Assembly: GCF_009827575.1 (NCBI RefSeq)
Contig: NZ_WTYR01000001.1
Span: forward strand, 620,001 to 684,000
Source of the DNA: Alteriqipengyuania halimionae
GTDB taxonomy: Bacteria > Pseudomonadota > Alphaproteobacteria > Sphingomonadales > Sphingomonadaceae
DNA: 64,000 nt
Direction: 5' to 3'
Part shown: positions 10,271-20,184 of the stretch, piece by piece
Layout: every line of letters begins with the position of its first letter
Position numbering within the stretch: position 1 is the stretch's first letter
The notes under the pieces: generated by a model
Database searches by the model: none
What the model saw: the letters and a program-made list of their open reading frames with translations, nothing else
Told to the model about the DNA's origin: nothing
Translations under genes and position numbers: made by a program

Positions 10271-10476
10271 GGCGGCATTCCTAACGAATCGGAACGCGCG
10301 CGCCAACTAGGCGAAATCGGCCGCGACACAATCTTGCACGAAATCGCCTTCAAACCACTTTTTGCTTCCCAAAAACGGCATCGTGTGCAACAGGCGCGCG
10401 GCTCGCGATTCCTTGCTTGCAAGGGCATACGCGACTTGCCTAAGCGCGCCCTTCGGCACGCTTTTACGGGCGGCAT

Positions 10477-10554
10477 GGCGATCGTAGCTCAGTTGGTTAG
10501 AGCGCCGGTTTGTGGTACCGGAGGTCGGGGGTTCGAGACCCCTCGATCGCCCCA
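10477..10554 (+). tRNA. tRNA-His (GTG)
   Basis: Full cloverleaf: acceptor GCGATCG pairs with CGATCGC, D arm GCTC/GAGC, anticodon stem CCGGT/ACCGG with GTG at 10512-10514, T arm GGGGG/CCCCT. The 5' neighbour at 10477 is G and position 73 is C, so the extra G-1:C73 pair required by HisRS is encoded, as is the 3' CCA. It stands alone between two unrelated genes. Confidence 0.96.
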
Positions 10555-10597
10555 TCCGCCCCTTCCTCCAGCAGCGTGCCCGCTAGGGAGAGGCGTC

Positions 10598-11662
10598 TTG
10601 AGCGCAATGTGGGACCTGCCCGATTACGATGATCACGAGATCGTCCATTTCATCCGCGACATCGATAGCGGTCTCAGTGCGATCATCGCGTTGCATTCGA
10701 CCCATCTCGGTCCGGCCGGTGGCGGCACCCGCTTCTGGCACTATGCCGACAAGATGGGCGCGGTGAAGGACGTGCTGCGTCTCTCGCGCGGGATGAGCTA
10801 CAAGAACGCGATGGCGGGCCTCCCCATGGGCGGTGGCAAAGCCGTGATCCTGGCCGACGATTCGCGCACCAAGACACCCGAAATGCTTGAAGCCTTTGGC
10901 CGTGCGGTCGAAGGGCTGGGTGGCAAATACGTCACTGCCGAAGACGTCGGCATTTCGGTCGCCGATATGCTCGAAGTGGCCAAACAGACCTCCTACGTCT
11001 CCGGGCTTCCCGCCCAAGGCGATCATGCCGGCGGCGATCCGGGCCCTTTCACGGCATTCGGCATCTTTCTCGGCATCCGCGCCGCCGTGCGCCACAAGCT
11101 CGATCGCGACAGCATGGACGGCGTCCATGTGGCGATCCAGGGCACCGGCAGCGTCGGCGGACGCCTGGCGCGCCTGCTCGCCGAAGACGGCGCGAAACTG
11201 ACGCTCGCCGATATCAATGACGATGCGGCGAACGATCTGGCCGCCGAACTGGGCGGGGAAACCGCTTCGACCGATGAGATCATGGGCGTGGATTGCGACG
11301 TCTTCAGCCCCAATGCGCTTGGCGGCATTCTCGACGATGCTAGCATCGCCGCGCTGCAGGCACCGATCGTTGCGGGCGGTGCGAACAATCAACTGGCGCG
11401 TCCCGAACACGGGCGTGTGTTGGCGGAGCGCGACATTCTCTATGCGCCCGATTACGTCATCAACGCAGGCGGTATCATCTCCGTGGCGCACGAGTATTTC
11501 GCGAAGACCGAAGGCCGCGAAGCCGACGTCTCCGATGTGCGCGAGCGAATCGGCGAGATCCCCGATCGCCTCGTCTCGATCTGGGAAGAAGCGAAGGATA
11601 GCGGCCTCACCTCCGCAGAGGTTGCGGATAAGCGCGCGCAGACGCTGATTGGACGCGGATAG
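10598..11662 (+). CDS. Leu/Glu/Phe/Val-type amino acid dehydrogenase
   Basis: NAD-dependent oxidative deamination of a branched-chain or related amino acid; closest in look to leucine dehydrogenase. Substrate-binding GPAGGGTRFWHY and the catalytic-lysine segment SYKNAMAGLPMGGGK lie in the first 100 residues, and a Rossmann motif (QGTGSVGGRLA) in the second half. TTG 10598 is chosen because AGGGAG at 10585-10590 is 7 nt upstream; ATG 10607 is the alternative. About 354 aa. The exact substrate cannot be told from sequence alone. Confidence 0.88.
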   Translation: MSAMWDLPDYDDHEIVHFIRDIDSGLSAIIALHSTHLGPAGGGTRFWHYADKMGAVKDVLRLSRGMSYKNAMAGLPMGGGKAVILADDSRTKTPEMLEAFGRAVEGLGGKYVTAEDVGISVADMLEVAKQTSYVSGLPAQGDHAGGDPGPFTAFGIFLGIRAAVRHKLDRDSMDGVHVAIQGTGSVGGRLARLLAEDGAKLTLADINDDAANDLAAELGGETASTDEIMGVDCDVFSPNALGGILDDASIAALQAPIVAGGANNQLARPEHGRVLAERDILYAPDYVINAGGIISVAHEYFAKTEGREADVSDVRERIGEIPDRLVSIWEEAKDSGLTSAEVADKRAQTLIGRG

Positions 11663-11700
11663 GCATTGGGCTGACGCGACAAAGTGGCTAGGGGGACGCC

Positions 11701-12420
11701 ATGCACGGATATGCCAATCCTGCCCGATTCCTGAAGATCGCCCGCTGGCTCACGCCGGTGCTGCTGATCGTTGGCCTGCTGCTTGCCGGCGGTGCCCTGG
11801 CGTGGGGTTTGATGCAGGCCCCGCCCGAGCGTTTGCAGGGCGAAACCGTGCGCATCCTGTTCGTCCATGTGCCCACTGCGTGGCTCGGCATGGCGGGATG
11901 GACCACGATCGCAGGCGCGAGCTTCGCCTATCTGGTCTGGCGTCATCCGCTGGCCGATATCGCTGCGCGTGCAGCGGCCTGGCCCGGTGCGGCCTTCACC
12001 GCGATATGCCTCGCCACCGGATCGATCTGGGCGCGGCCCACCTGGGGCGTGTGGTGGGTTTGGGATGGTCGCTTGACCAGCTTCCTGATCCTGCTGTTTC
12101 TCTATTTCGGCTATATCGCACTTTCGAATGTCGCCTCGCAGTCCGAAGCGTCGCGGCGCATCCCGGCGATCTTCGGCCTCGTCGGCGCGATCAACATTCC
12201 GATCATCAACCGCTCGGTCGAATGGTGGGAAACCCAGCATCAGCGCGCCAGCATCACCGCCGGCACCAGCGCGATCGACAGCGCCTTCCTTTGGCCGCTG
12301 GGCATCGCCGTGATCGGCTTCACCTGCATCTTCGGCGGCGTGCTGCTGGCCCGGATGCGCGCCATCCTGGCCGCCCAACAGGCAGAGGCGCGGCTGCGCC
12401 GGAAAGCGATGCAGCCATGA
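11701..12420 (+). CDS. ccmC: Heme exporter/heme handling protein CcmC
   Basis: Inner membrane protein that loads heme onto the chaperone CcmE in system I cytochrome c maturation. 239 aa, about six membrane helices, with the tryptophan-rich heme motif TWGVWWVWDGRLTS around residue 115. First gene of a run of seven overlapping ccm genes. ccmA and ccmB are not adjacent; the gene upstream is the amino acid dehydrogenase. Confidence 0.95.
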   Translation: MHGYANPARFLKIARWLTPVLLIVGLLLAGGALAWGLMQAPPERLQGETVRILFVHVPTAWLGMAGWTTIAGASFAYLVWRHPLADIAARAAAWPGAAFTAICLATGSIWARPTWGVWWVWDGRLTSFLILLFLYFGYIALSNVASQSEASRRIPAIFGLVGAINIPIINRSVEWWETQHQRASITAGTSAIDSAFLWPLGIAVIGFTCIFGGVLLARMRAILAAQQAEARLRRKAMQP

Positions 12421-12560
12421 TGCGCGAGAGTATTGATCAATGGCCCTATGTGATCGGCGCCTATGTGCTCGCGGCGATCGGCACGTTGATGCTGGTCGGG
12501 TGGAGCTGGGTCGCGATGAAACGCGCTGAGAAGCGGCGCGAGGATTCCAGGCGGAAATGA
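12417..12560 (+). CDS. ccmD: Heme exporter protein CcmD
   Basis: Small single-span membrane protein that helps release holo-CcmE from the CcmABC complex. 47 aa: a short N-terminus, one hydrophobic helix (IGAYVLAAIGTLMLVGWSWV) and a basic Arg/Lys tail, the standard CcmD layout. It starts in an ATGATG overlapping the ccmC stop and its own stop overlaps ccmE by 4 nt. Confidence 0.88.
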   Translation: MMRESIDQWPYVIGAYVLAAIGTLMLVGWSWVAMKRAEKRREDSRRK

Positions 12561-13012
12561 ACCTCAAACCCAAGCATCAACGCATGGCCCTGCTGGGCGT
12601 CGCTCTCGTCGCGCTGGTCGGCGCAGTGCTGCTGGCAATGTGGGGACTGCGCAGCCAGGCGAGCTATTTCTACGTCCCTGCCCAGGTCGAGAGCGATCCA
12701 CCTGAAATCGGCCAGAACATCCGCCTTGGCGGGATGGTGAAGGAAGGTTCGCTCGGCCAGGCCGCTGACGGGGTGACGATCACCTTCCTCGTCCACGATG
12801 GCGAGGCCCAGGTGCCGGTGCGATATCGGGGTATCCTGCCCGATCTATTCGTCGAAGGATCGGGCGTGACGGCGGAGGGTCGCTTCGCCCCCGATGGCAC
12901 GTTCGATGCCGATACGCTGCTCGCCAAGCATGACGAGAATTACGTCCCGCGCGAACTCGAAGAGATGACTGCCGCACAGGCGAAGGCCACCGTCGCGGAA
13001 ACAAGCGAATGA
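12557..13012 (+). CDS. ccmE: Cytochrome c-type biogenesis protein CcmE (heme chaperone)
   Basis: Periplasmic heme chaperone anchored by one N-terminal helix. The covalent heme-binding histidine is in LAKHDENYVP near residue 123, and the OB-fold segment RLGGMVKEGS is typical. 151 aa. ATGA overlaps with both ccmD and ccmF point to tight co-translation. Confidence 0.96.
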   Translation: MNLKPKHQRMALLGVALVALVGAVLLAMWGLRSQASYFYVPAQVESDPPEIGQNIRLGGMVKEGSLGQAADGVTITFLVHDGEAQVPVRYRGILPDLFVEGSGVTAEGRFAPDGTFDADTLLAKHDENYVPRELEEMTAAQAKATVAETSE

Positions 13013-14946
13013 TTGCCGAACTTGGATTGCTGGCGCTGTGGCTAGCGGCAGGCTTGGCCGCGTTCCAGCTCGTCGCCGCAATCCTGGCCGGGCGCGGTGC
13101 GCCGGTGCTGGGTGAGGCGACTCGCCCGGTGGCGGTGATGCAGGGGCTGCTCGCGGGCTTCTCGTTCCTGATGCTGGTGTGGCTGTTCGCACGGACCGAC
13201 CTTTCGGTCGCGCTGGTGGTCGAGAACTCGCACGTCGCCAAACCGATGATCTTCAAGCTCTCGGGTGCGTGGGCGAACCATGAAGGCTCGATGCTGCTGT
13301 GGGTGATGGTGATGGCGCTCTCGGGCGCGCTGGTCGCGCTGGTGGAGAAGCGGCTCTCGCCCGCCACAATGCGCGCGACGCTGGGAGCGCAGGCGATCGT
13401 CACGCTCGGTTTCTACGCCTTCCTCCTGATCAGTTCGAACCCGTTCGAAAGGCTGCCGGTGCCTGCCGAGCAGGGCAACGGCCTCAACCCGCTGTTGCAG
13501 GACATCGGCCTCGCCTTCCATCCGCCCACGCTTTACATCGGTTATGTCGGGCTCTCGATCGCGTTCAGTTTCGCGGTCGGTGCGCTACTGACGGGCGAAG
13601 TCACCCGCGATTTTGCTCGCACGATGCGCAGTTGGGTGCTGGGCGCGTGGATATTCCTCACCATCGGACTCACCGCTGGATCCTGGTGGGCCTATTACGA
13701 ACTGGGCTGGGGCGGCTGGTGGTTCTGGGACCCGGTCGAGAATGCGGCGCTGATGCCGTGGCTTGCCGCTACGGCGCTGTTCCATTCGACCAGCGTGCTC
13801 GCCTCGCGCGATGCCTTGCGCGTGTGGACGATCATGCTTGCCGTGGTCGCATTCTCGATGGCGATGGTCGGCACTTTCCTCGTCCGCTCGGGCGTATTGA
13901 CGAGCGTCCATGCATTCGCGGTCGATCCGGAGCGCGGCACGTTCCTCCTCGGCCTCCTCGCGCTGTTCATTGGCGGCGCGCTGGTGCTGTTCGCCTTGCG
14001 GGCGGGCGGGATCAGCGAAGGCGCGCGATTCAGCTGGAAGAGCCGCGAAGCCTCGCTGGTTGTCAACAACGTTCTTCTGACGGCGCTGCTCGGCATTGTC
14101 CTGCTCGGCACGCTCTATCCGCTGCTGACCGAGGCGCTCGGCACGCGCGTGTCGGTCGGCCCGCCCTATTTCAACCCAGTCGGTGCGGCTTTCTTCTTCC
14201 CGTTGGTGCTGGCAATGATGGTCGGCCCGATGTTGCGCTGGAAAGACAGCAATTGGGCGCCCGTGGCCAAGCGTCTCGCCCCGGCCTGGGCCACGATCGT
14301 GGTCATTCTGGTCTTCGTCCTGATCGAAGGCACGGCGGGCTGGTTAAGTGCTCTGGGGCTGGCACTGGCAGGCGGTCTCGCGGTTGCCAGCCTGTTGCCG
14401 CTGGCTGGGCGCAAGCCCTGGCGTGCGCCGCTGCAACTGTGGGGCATGGTGATCGCCCATTTCGGCCTGGCACTCACATTGTTCGGTTCTTCGTCCGAAT
14501 CGGCCTTCATCCAGGAGCGGCTGGTTTCGGTAGCGCCCGGTGACTCCGCCGAAGTCGGCGGCTGGACGGTCACACTCGAAAAGACCCGACCGGTCGTCGG
14601 CCCGAACTGGACCGCGATTGAAGGCGATGTGCGGATCTCGGACGGCGAGCGCGATTACGTTTCGCTCCATCCCCAACGCCGCAGTTTCTGGTCGCCGCCG
14701 CAAACCACCACCGAGGCGGCGCTGTGGACGCGCTGGAACGGCCAGCTCTATGTTGTGCTCGGCGAAAAGGGTGATGGCTCGACCCGCAAGCTGCGCATGT
14801 GGTGGAAACCCTTCGTTCCGTTCATCTGGTATGGTGGGCTCCTCGTGGCGCTCGGTGGCCTCCTAGCGCTGCTGGGCCATGCGCGCTCCGCGCTGCGCCG
14901 GAGCATCGGATTGCGCCGCGCGGCGGCCCGGCGGGAGACCGTATGA
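13009..14946 (+). CDS. ccmF: Heme lyase CcmF
   Basis: Large membrane subunit of the cytochrome c heme lyase, which attaches heme to apocytochrome c. 645 aa with many helices and the diagnostic WGGWWFWDPVENA motif near residue 240. It overlaps ccmE (ATGA) and ccmG (ATGATG). Complete, with no oddity. Confidence 0.96.
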   Translation: MIAELGLLALWLAAGLAAFQLVAAILAGRGAPVLGEATRPVAVMQGLLAGFSFLMLVWLFARTDLSVALVVENSHVAKPMIFKLSGAWANHEGSMLLWVMVMALSGALVALVEKRLSPATMRATLGAQAIVTLGFYAFLLISSNPFERLPVPAEQGNGLNPLLQDIGLAFHPPTLYIGYVGLSIAFSFAVGALLTGEVTRDFARTMRSWVLGAWIFLTIGLTAGSWWAYYELGWGGWWFWDPVENAALMPWLAATALFHSTSVLASRDALRVWTIMLAVVAFSMAMVGTFLVRSGVLTSVHAFAVDPERGTFLLGLLALFIGGALVLFALRAGGISEGARFSWKSREASLVVNNVLLTALLGIVLLGTLYPLLTEALGTRVSVGPPYFNPVGAAFFFPLVLAMMVGPMLRWKDSNWAPVAKRLAPAWATIVVILVFVLIEGTAGWLSALGLALAGGLAVASLLPLAGRKPWRAPLQLWGMVIAHFGLALTLFGSSSESAFIQERLVSVAPGDSAEVGGWTVTLEKTRPVVGPNWTAIEGDVRISDGERDYVSLHPQRRSFWSPPQTTTEAALWTRWNGQLYVVLGEKGDGSTRKLRMWWKPFVPFIWYGGLLVALGGLLALLGHARSALRRSIGLRRAAARRETV

Positions 14947-15476
14947 TGCGCAAATGGGCGATTGCTGCACCCTTGCTGCTGTTCAGTGCCTTCCTCGCTC
15001 TCGCGATCTGGGCGCTCGTCGCCCCGCCGTCGCGCGACGTCCCCAGTCGCATGATCGGTCAGCCGCTGCCCGCCATTGCGCTCGATCCGCAGGTCCCGGG
15101 CAAGCCGGGCATGGCGAGCGCCGATTACAAGGGCGGCGAAGCGCGGCTGATCAACGTCTTCGGCAGCTGGTGCATTCCGTGCCGCGTGGAAAGCCCGCAA
15201 ATGCTCGAACTCGCGCGGGCAGGTGTGCCGATCGATGCGGTCGCGGTGCGCGACACCCCCGAACAGGTCCAGGACTTCCTTGCCCAGTATGGCGATCCGT
15301 TCGCCGCAATCGGTGCCGATCCCAATGGCCGCTTCCAGGTCATGCTCGGCAGTTCGGGCGTGCCCGAGAGTTTCATCGTCGATGGCGAGGGGATCATTCG
15401 CTACCAGCATATTGGCGAGATACGTCCCGAACACGTCGCCGATATCGTCGCGAAGTGGCGGGAGGCCTCGCAATGA
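14943..15476 (+). CDS. ccmG: Thiol:disulfide oxidoreductase CcmG/DsbE
   Basis: Membrane-anchored thioredoxin-like protein that keeps apocytochrome c cysteines reduced for heme attachment. One N-terminal helix, then a thioredoxin fold with the active site in GSWCIPCRVE. 177 aa. The ATG overlaps the ccmF stop and the gene ends in a 4 nt overlap with ccmH. Confidence 0.94.
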   Translation: MMRKWAIAAPLLLFSAFLALAIWALVAPPSRDVPSRMIGQPLPAIALDPQVPGKPGMASADYKGGEARLINVFGSWCIPCRVESPQMLELARAGVPIDAVAVRDTPEQVQDFLAQYGDPFAAIGADPNGRFQVMLGSSGVPESFIVDGEGIIRYQHIGEIRPEHVADIVAKWREASQ

Positions 15477-15883
15477 AGTGGCTGATCGCCTTGCTGCTGG
15501 CCGTCGCCGCGCTGCCGCTTGCCGCGCAGGAAGCGGAGGTGACCAGCCCCTATGCCGATACCCAGTTGGAGAACCCCGCGCTTGAGGCGCAGGCACGCGA
15601 GCTGATGCATACGCTGCGCTGCATCACCTGCCAGAGCCAGTCGATCGCCGATAGCGAAGCGCCGATGGCAGCAGAGATGCGCAGTCTCGTGCGCGAGCGG
15701 ATCATGGCTGGCGAGACGCCTCAGGAAGTGCGCGGCTGGCTGGTCGAGCGCTATGGCGCGTATGTGACCTACGAACCCGAACTGACTAGCACGACATGGC
15801 CGCTCTTCGTCGGCCCGGTGCTGATCCTGCTGGCGGTGGCCGGGCTTGCCTGGAGCCGTATTCGCCGGAGGCGCGCAGCATGA
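15473..15883 (+). CDS. ccmH: Cytochrome c-type biogenesis protein CcmH
   Basis: Thiol-redox subunit of the heme lyase. A signal peptide (LPLAAQ) is followed by the conserved LRCITCQSQSIADSEA motif with its Cys pair, and a C-terminal membrane helix. 136 aa, the short CcmH form without the TPR half; the TPR half is the next gene. Confidence 0.94.
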   Translation: MKWLIALLLAVAALPLAAQEAEVTSPYADTQLENPALEAQARELMHTLRCITCQSQSIADSEAPMAAEMRSLVRERIMAGETPQEVRGWLVERYGAYVTYEPELTSTTWPLFVGPVLILLAVAGLAWSRIRRRRAA

Positions 15884-16542
15884 TGGCCTGGATTCCGATC
15901 CTCCTGTTTGTCGCGGTGGTGCTGGTTGCGATGGTATGGCTGTTCAAGCTGCCGCGCGGGGCGTGGGAAGCGGTCGCGGCCGCACTTATGCTCGGCCTGG
16001 CCGGCTACGCCGTGCAATCGAGCCCGGGACAGGCAGGTGCGCCGGGTCAGCGGAATGCTGCCGGCGGCTTCGACGGGGCGGCACTGATCGAGGTGCGGCG
16101 CCAGTTCGACGGGTCACCGGTCTCGAAAAACAGCACGATCGTCACCGCAGATGGTCTCGTCCGTTCGGGCCGGTTCGACTACGCAGCGGCGCTGCTGAAC
16201 GGCTATCTCGATAAAAACCCCGACGATTCGGAAGCCTGGACCGCGCTTGGCAATGCGATCCTCGCTCAGGCGGAGGGCAATCTCACCGAAGCCGCGATCG
16301 AGGCCTATCGCCGCGGCGCGGTGGCCGATGAAACCGACCCGGCACCGTATTTCTTCCTCGGCCTCGGATGGCTCAATTCCGGCGATTTCGAGCGCACGGC
16401 AGCGTTGTGGCAGCTCTCTTACGAGCGCACCGAAGAAGGCACACCGGTGCATGAAGAGATGGGCGCGCGTCTCAGCCTGCTGGCCGCGATGATCGCGCGC
16501 GCGAAGCAGATGCGCGAGCTGTCTCCTTCCGAGACGCAGTGA
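15880..16542 (+). CDS. ccmI: CcmI-like TPR protein of cytochrome c maturation
   Basis: Predicted membrane-anchored apocytochrome c chaperone that works with CcmF and CcmH. Two N-terminal hydrophobic helices are followed by TPR-like repeats (about residues 85-200, including SEAWTALGNAIL and PAPYFFLGLGWL). 220 aa. It starts in an ATGATG overlapping the ccmH stop. The symbol follows from position and architecture rather than a unique motif. Confidence 0.82.
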   Translation: MMAWIPILLFVAVVLVAMVWLFKLPRGAWEAVAAALMLGLAGYAVQSSPGQAGAPGQRNAAGGFDGAALIEVRRQFDGSPVSKNSTIVTADGLVRSGRFDYAAALLNGYLDKNPDDSEAWTALGNAILAQAEGNLTEAAIEAYRRGAVADETDPAPYFFLGLGWLNSGDFERTAALWQLSYERTEEGTPVHEEMGARLSLLAAMIARAKQMRELSPSETQ

Positions 16543-16637
16543 ACGGGGAATTGCCCCCCGTCACGGTGAGTGCTACTGGGCGCGCCTTCGCCAGCGCGGG
16601 ATGGGCCGCGCCGACGCATGGGACTTAGCCTCCAGGC

Positions 16638-18590
16638 ATGAGCGACACTTCCCCAGACAAGGTCGAACCCGTCCCCGCCGACGGAACCGACGACCAGGCG
16701 CACGCCGCCGGCGGTCACAAGAACGCGACCAAAACGGCATTGGCCGTGGGGGCGATCGGCGTGGTGTTCGGCGATATCGGCACCAGCCCGCTCTATGCGT
16801 TTCGCGAGACGTTCCTCGGTGAACACAGCCTCGCGATCGACAAGCTTCACATTTACGGCGTCGTCAGCCTGATTTTCTGGTCGATGACGCTGATCGTGTC
16901 GATTCAGTACGTTTCGATCCTGATGCGTGCAGACAATAAGGGGCAGGGCGGCACGCTGGCGCTGGTCGCCTTGCTGACCCGGCATATCGGCAAATCGAGC
17001 TATGGCTGGATCACGGTGTTGCTGGGCGTTTTCGCGACCGCACTATTCTACGGCGACAGCATGATCACGCCGGCGATCTCGGTGCTCTCTGCGGTCGAGG
17101 GCCTAACTGTCGTCAACGCCGGATTGCAGCCACTGGTAATCCCGATCGCGCTCGCGCTGCTGATCTTCCTGTTCCTTATCCAGCGACGCGGTACTGCCAC
17201 GGTGGGCAAGCTGTTCGCACCGATCATGATTGTCTATTTCATCACTATCGCGGTGCTGGGGATCATCCAGATTTTCCAGAACCCGGCGATCCTGATGGCG
17301 TTGAACCCCTATTACGCCATCCAGTTCTTTATTACCGACGGTACCATCGCGTTTCTCGCGCTGGGCTCGGTGGTGCTGGCAGTAACCGGGTCCGAAGCGC
17401 TCTATTCCGACATGGGTCATTTCGGGCGCGGCCCGATGCGCCTGTCGTGGTTCGGCTTCGTGATGCCGTGCCTTTTGCTCAACTATTTCGGGCAGGGCGC
17501 GTTGATGTCCGGCATGGAACCGCTCGAAGCGGCGGTGGCGATGGAAAGCCCGTTCTTCAACATGGCGCCGGAAATGCTGCGGCTGCCGCTTGTGTTCCTC
17601 GCCACAATGGCGACCTTCATCGCCAGCCAGGCCGTGATCTCTGGCGCGTTCTCGGTGACCCACCAGGCGATCCAGCTGGGCTTCGTGCCGCGCCTGACGA
17701 CCGAGCACACCAGTGTTTCCGAACGCGGCCAGATCTACATGCCGCTGGTCAACAATGCGCTGATGGTGGCGGTGATCCTGCTGGTGCTCGGCTTCGGCAG
17801 CTCGAGCGCGCTGGCATCGGCCTATGGTATCGCGGTGACCGGAGCGATGTTCATCGACACGCTGCTGATGGGCGTGCTGCTGATCGCGGTGTGGAAATGG
17901 CGTTTGTGGCTCGCCATTCCGGTGCTGCTGCTGTTCGTGTTCGTCGACGGTGCCTATTTTGCGGCCAACCTGCCCAAGGTGCCCGACGGGGGCTGGTTCC
18001 CGCTGCTGATCGGGGCGATCGCCTTTACCATGCTCACCAGCTGGGCGCGGGGACGCCAGTTGATGCGCGCGCGCATGGCCGAAAGCGGGCTCCCGCTCGA
18101 AGTCTTCGCCAAGAGCGCGCGGTCCTCGGCCCAGAGGGTGCCGGGCACCGCGATCTTCATGGCCTCGGCCAGTAAGGGTGTGCCGAGCGCGCTGCTTCAC
18201 AACATCAAGCACAACAAGGTTCTGCACGAACGCGTCGTGGTGCTGACGGTGCAGATCGAAGATGTGCCGTTCGTCGATCCGCAGGACCGCTGCACGATCT
18301 CCGATCTGGGAGACGGCTTCTATCGCCTGGTACTGCGTTATGGCTTCATCGAGGAAACCGACCTGCCCAAGGCGTTGACCAATCACGAAGTGTGCGGCGG
18401 CCCGTTCGACATGATGAAGACCAGCTTCTTCCTCTCGCGCCAAACGCTGATCGCGTCCGACCGGCCGGGGATGGCGATCTGGCGTGAAAAGCTGTTCGCC
18501 TGGATGCTGCGCAATTCGGCAACGCCGATGCAGTTCTTCAAGCTTCCCACCAACCGCGTGGTGGAGCTGGGCAGCCAGCTGAAGATCTGA
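16638..18590 (+). CDS. kup: Potassium uptake transporter Kup
   Basis: Low-affinity proton-coupled potassium transporter of the KUP/HAK/KT family. A polar N-terminus of about 35 residues is followed by the signature [19 protein letters not shown], about twelve membrane helices and a cytosolic C-terminal domain. 650 aa, a usual length. It lies 95 nt after the ccm operon and is convergent with the yciB gene. Confidence 0.95.
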   Translation: MSDTSPDKVEPVPADGTDDQAHAAGGHKNATKTALAVGAIGVVFGDIGTSPLYAFRETFLGEHSLAIDKLHIYGVVSLIFWSMTLIVSIQYVSILMRADNKGQGGTLALVALLTRHIGKSSYGWITVLLGVFATALFYGDSMITPAISVLSAVEGLTVVNAGLQPLVIPIALALLIFLFLIQRRGTATVGKLFAPIMIVYFITIAVLGIIQIFQNPAILMALNPYYAIQFFITDGTIAFLALGSVVLAVTGSEALYSDMGHFGRGPMRLSWFGFVMPCLLLNYFGQGALMSGMEPLEAAVAMESPFFNMAPEMLRLPLVFLATMATFIASQAVISGAFSVTHQAIQLGFVPRLTTEHTSVSERGQIYMPLVNNALMVAVILLVLGFGSSSALASAYGIAVTGAMFIDTLLMGVLLIAVWKWRLWLAIPVLLLFVFVDGAYFAANLPKVPDGGWFPLLIGAIAFTMLTSWARGRQLMRARMAESGLPLEVFAKSARSSAQRVPGTAIFMASASKGVPSALLHNIKHNKVLHERVVVLTVQIEDVPFVDPQDRCTISDLGDGFYRLVLRYGFIEETDLPKALTNHEVCGGPFDMMKTSFFLSRQTLIASDRPGMAIWREKLFAWMLRNSATPMQFFKLPTNRVVELGSQLKI

Positions 18591-18613
18591 TCCCAGCTTT
18601 GTAGCGGTGGGGC

Positions 18614-19264
18614 TTACTCGCCGGTGGGCGGCTGATCGCTCACCGCTTCGCCCTCGACTGCAAGTCCGTGACGCAACAGCATCGGGATTTGCGCGAAGGT
18701 GAAGAGGAAGGTCGCGGGCAGGAACAGCCAGAGTTTCGAGCCGAGCCAGGTCTCGAAATCGAAAGCCAGCCGCATGAATTCGTTGAGCCCCGCCAGCGCG
18801 AGGAAGAACACGCCCCAGCGCAGGGACAGCTTGCGCCAGCCTTCAGCGTCCAGCCCTTCGAAAGCCGCCTCGAGCAGGTATCTCAACAGCGAGTGCCCGC
18901 GCCACACGCCCACCAGCAGGGCGATTCCGAACCCGGCATAGATCAGAGTAGGTTTGAGCTGCACGAACACCGGATCGCGCAGGATCACGGTCAGTCCGCC
19001 GAAGAACATGATCAGGGCGGTCGATAGCTTGAGCATCGGCGAAACCTTGCCGAGCTTGAGCTTCGAATAGAGCAACGCGGCGACTGCCGCGATCATGAAC
19101 GCGCCCGTACCCCAGACCACGGCGGCGACGTTCTGGATCGGATTGGGTTCGTCGGGCGCGAAATATTTGTAGGTGAGGAAGAACACGAGGATCGGACCGT
19201 AATCGACCAATAGGTTGGCCCAGCCCGATTTCGCCTTCGGATCGATGCGCGGTTCGTGTTCCAT
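18614..19264 (-). CDS. yciB: Inner membrane-spanning protein YciB / septation protein A
   Basis: Polytopic inner membrane protein linked in other bacteria to septation and envelope synthesis. The N-terminal segment LLVDYGPILVFFLTYKYFA and a central FGGLTVILRDPVFVQLKPTLIY are typical of the family. ATG 19264 overlaps the ftsY stop by 1 nt (TGATG) and is preferred over TTG 19267. About 216 aa. It is the last gene of the dapF-mtaB-ftsY run. Confidence 0.9.
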   Translation of the reverse strand: MEHEPRIDPKAKSGWANLLVDYGPILVFFLTYKYFAPDEPNPIQNVAAVVWGTGAFMIAAVAALLYSKLKLGKVSPMLKLSTALIMFFGGLTVILRDPVFVQLKPTLIYAGFGIALLVGVWRGHSLLRYLLEAAFEGLDAEGWRKLSLRWGVFFLALAGLNEFMRLAFDFETWLGSKLWLFLPATFLFTFAQIPMLLRHGLAVEGEAVSDQPPTGE

Positions 19265-20184
19265 CAAGCCACTCCCGCAATGACGCGCGCGACCAGATCG
19301 GGGTCAAACGGACGCAGATCGTCCATCTTCTCGCCGACGCCGATCGCATGGACAGGCAGGCCGTATTGCTCGGCTGCAGCGACCAGAACGCCGCCGCGCG
19401 CGGTCCCGTCCAGCTTGGTCATCACCAGTCCGGTCACCCCCGCGGTCTCTTTGAACACTTCGATTTGCGAGAGCGCATTCTGACCATTGGTCGCATCGAG
19501 CACGAGCACCACATCGTGGGGCGCTTCGGGGTTGAGTTTGCCGAGGACTTTTCGGACCTTCGCCAGTTCGTCCATCAGCTCGCGCTTGTTCTGGAGCCGT
19601 CCGGCGGTGTCGACGATCAGTGCATCGGTACCGATTTCGGTCGCATGTTTGACCGCGTCGAACACGATCGAGGCCGGATCGCCGCCCTCGGCGCCCGCAA
19701 CCACCGGCACGCCGAGCCGCTCGCCCCAGACTTTCAATTGGCCGATTGCGGCGGCGCGGAACGTGTCGCCGGCGGCCAGCATCACTTCGTAATCGTCTTC
19801 CTGAAACAGGTGTCCCATCTTGGCGATGGTGGTTGTTTTACCGCTGCCATTGACGCCGATCACCAGGATGACCTGCGGACGCGGGAAGGCGGTCACCTCG
19901 AGCGGCTTGGCCACCGGACGCAGGATCTCGGCGATCTCCACCGCGACCTGTTCGCGGATCGCCTGCCCGTCGGCCGCACCATCGAAGCGATGCTCGGCCA
20001 GCTTGTCGCGGATCCGGGCGGCAGCACGCGGGCCGAGGTCGGACACGATCAGCGCATCCTCGATCTCGTCGAGCTGTTCGAGCGTCAGTTTCGTCGCCCC
20101 GCCGAGCCCGGCGAGATTGTCGGACAGGCGTTCGGATGTCTTGCGGAAACCGCCGGCAAGACGTTCGGACCAGCTCAAGCTCAA
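19264..20184 (-). CDS. ftsY: Signal recognition particle receptor FtsY
   Basis: SRP receptor GTPase that delivers ribosome-nascent chains to the Sec translocon. NG domain motifs: GVNGSGKT at residues 110-117, DTAGR at 192-196, TKLDG at 256-260. The acidic N-terminal A domain of E. coli FtsY is absent, giving 306 aa, as in many alphaproteobacteria. The start is TTG in a TTGA overlap with the mtaB stop. Confidence 0.95.
   Translation of the reverse strand: MSLSWSERLAGGFRKTSERLSDNLAGLGGATKLTLEQLDEIEDALIVSDLGPRAAARIRDKLAEHRFDGAADGQAIREQVAVEIAEILRPVAKPLEVTAFPRPQVILVIGVNGSGKTTTIAKMGHLFQEDDYEVMLAAGDTFRAAAIGQLKVWGERLGVPVVAGAEGGDPASIVFDAVKHATEIGTDALIVDTAGRLQNKRELMDELAKVRKVLGKLNPEAPHDVVLVLDATNGQNALSQIEVFKETAGVTGLVMTKLDGTARGGVLVAAAEQYGLPVHAIGVGEKMDDLRPFDPDLVARVIAGVA

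Noticed and set aside
10334..10597. N-terminal extension of the amino acid dehydrogenase through tRNA-His
   Set aside because: A coding region across a functional tRNA is not credible, and TTG 10598 has a good ribosome site.
16543..16562. ACGGGG/CCCCGT hairpin after ccmI
   Set aside because: No T-run and short stem; not enough for a terminator call.
17103..18443. His/Gln/Arg-rich minus-strand frame opposite kup
   Set aside because: Composition is what the antisense of a hydrophobic transporter gives; no start site or motif.
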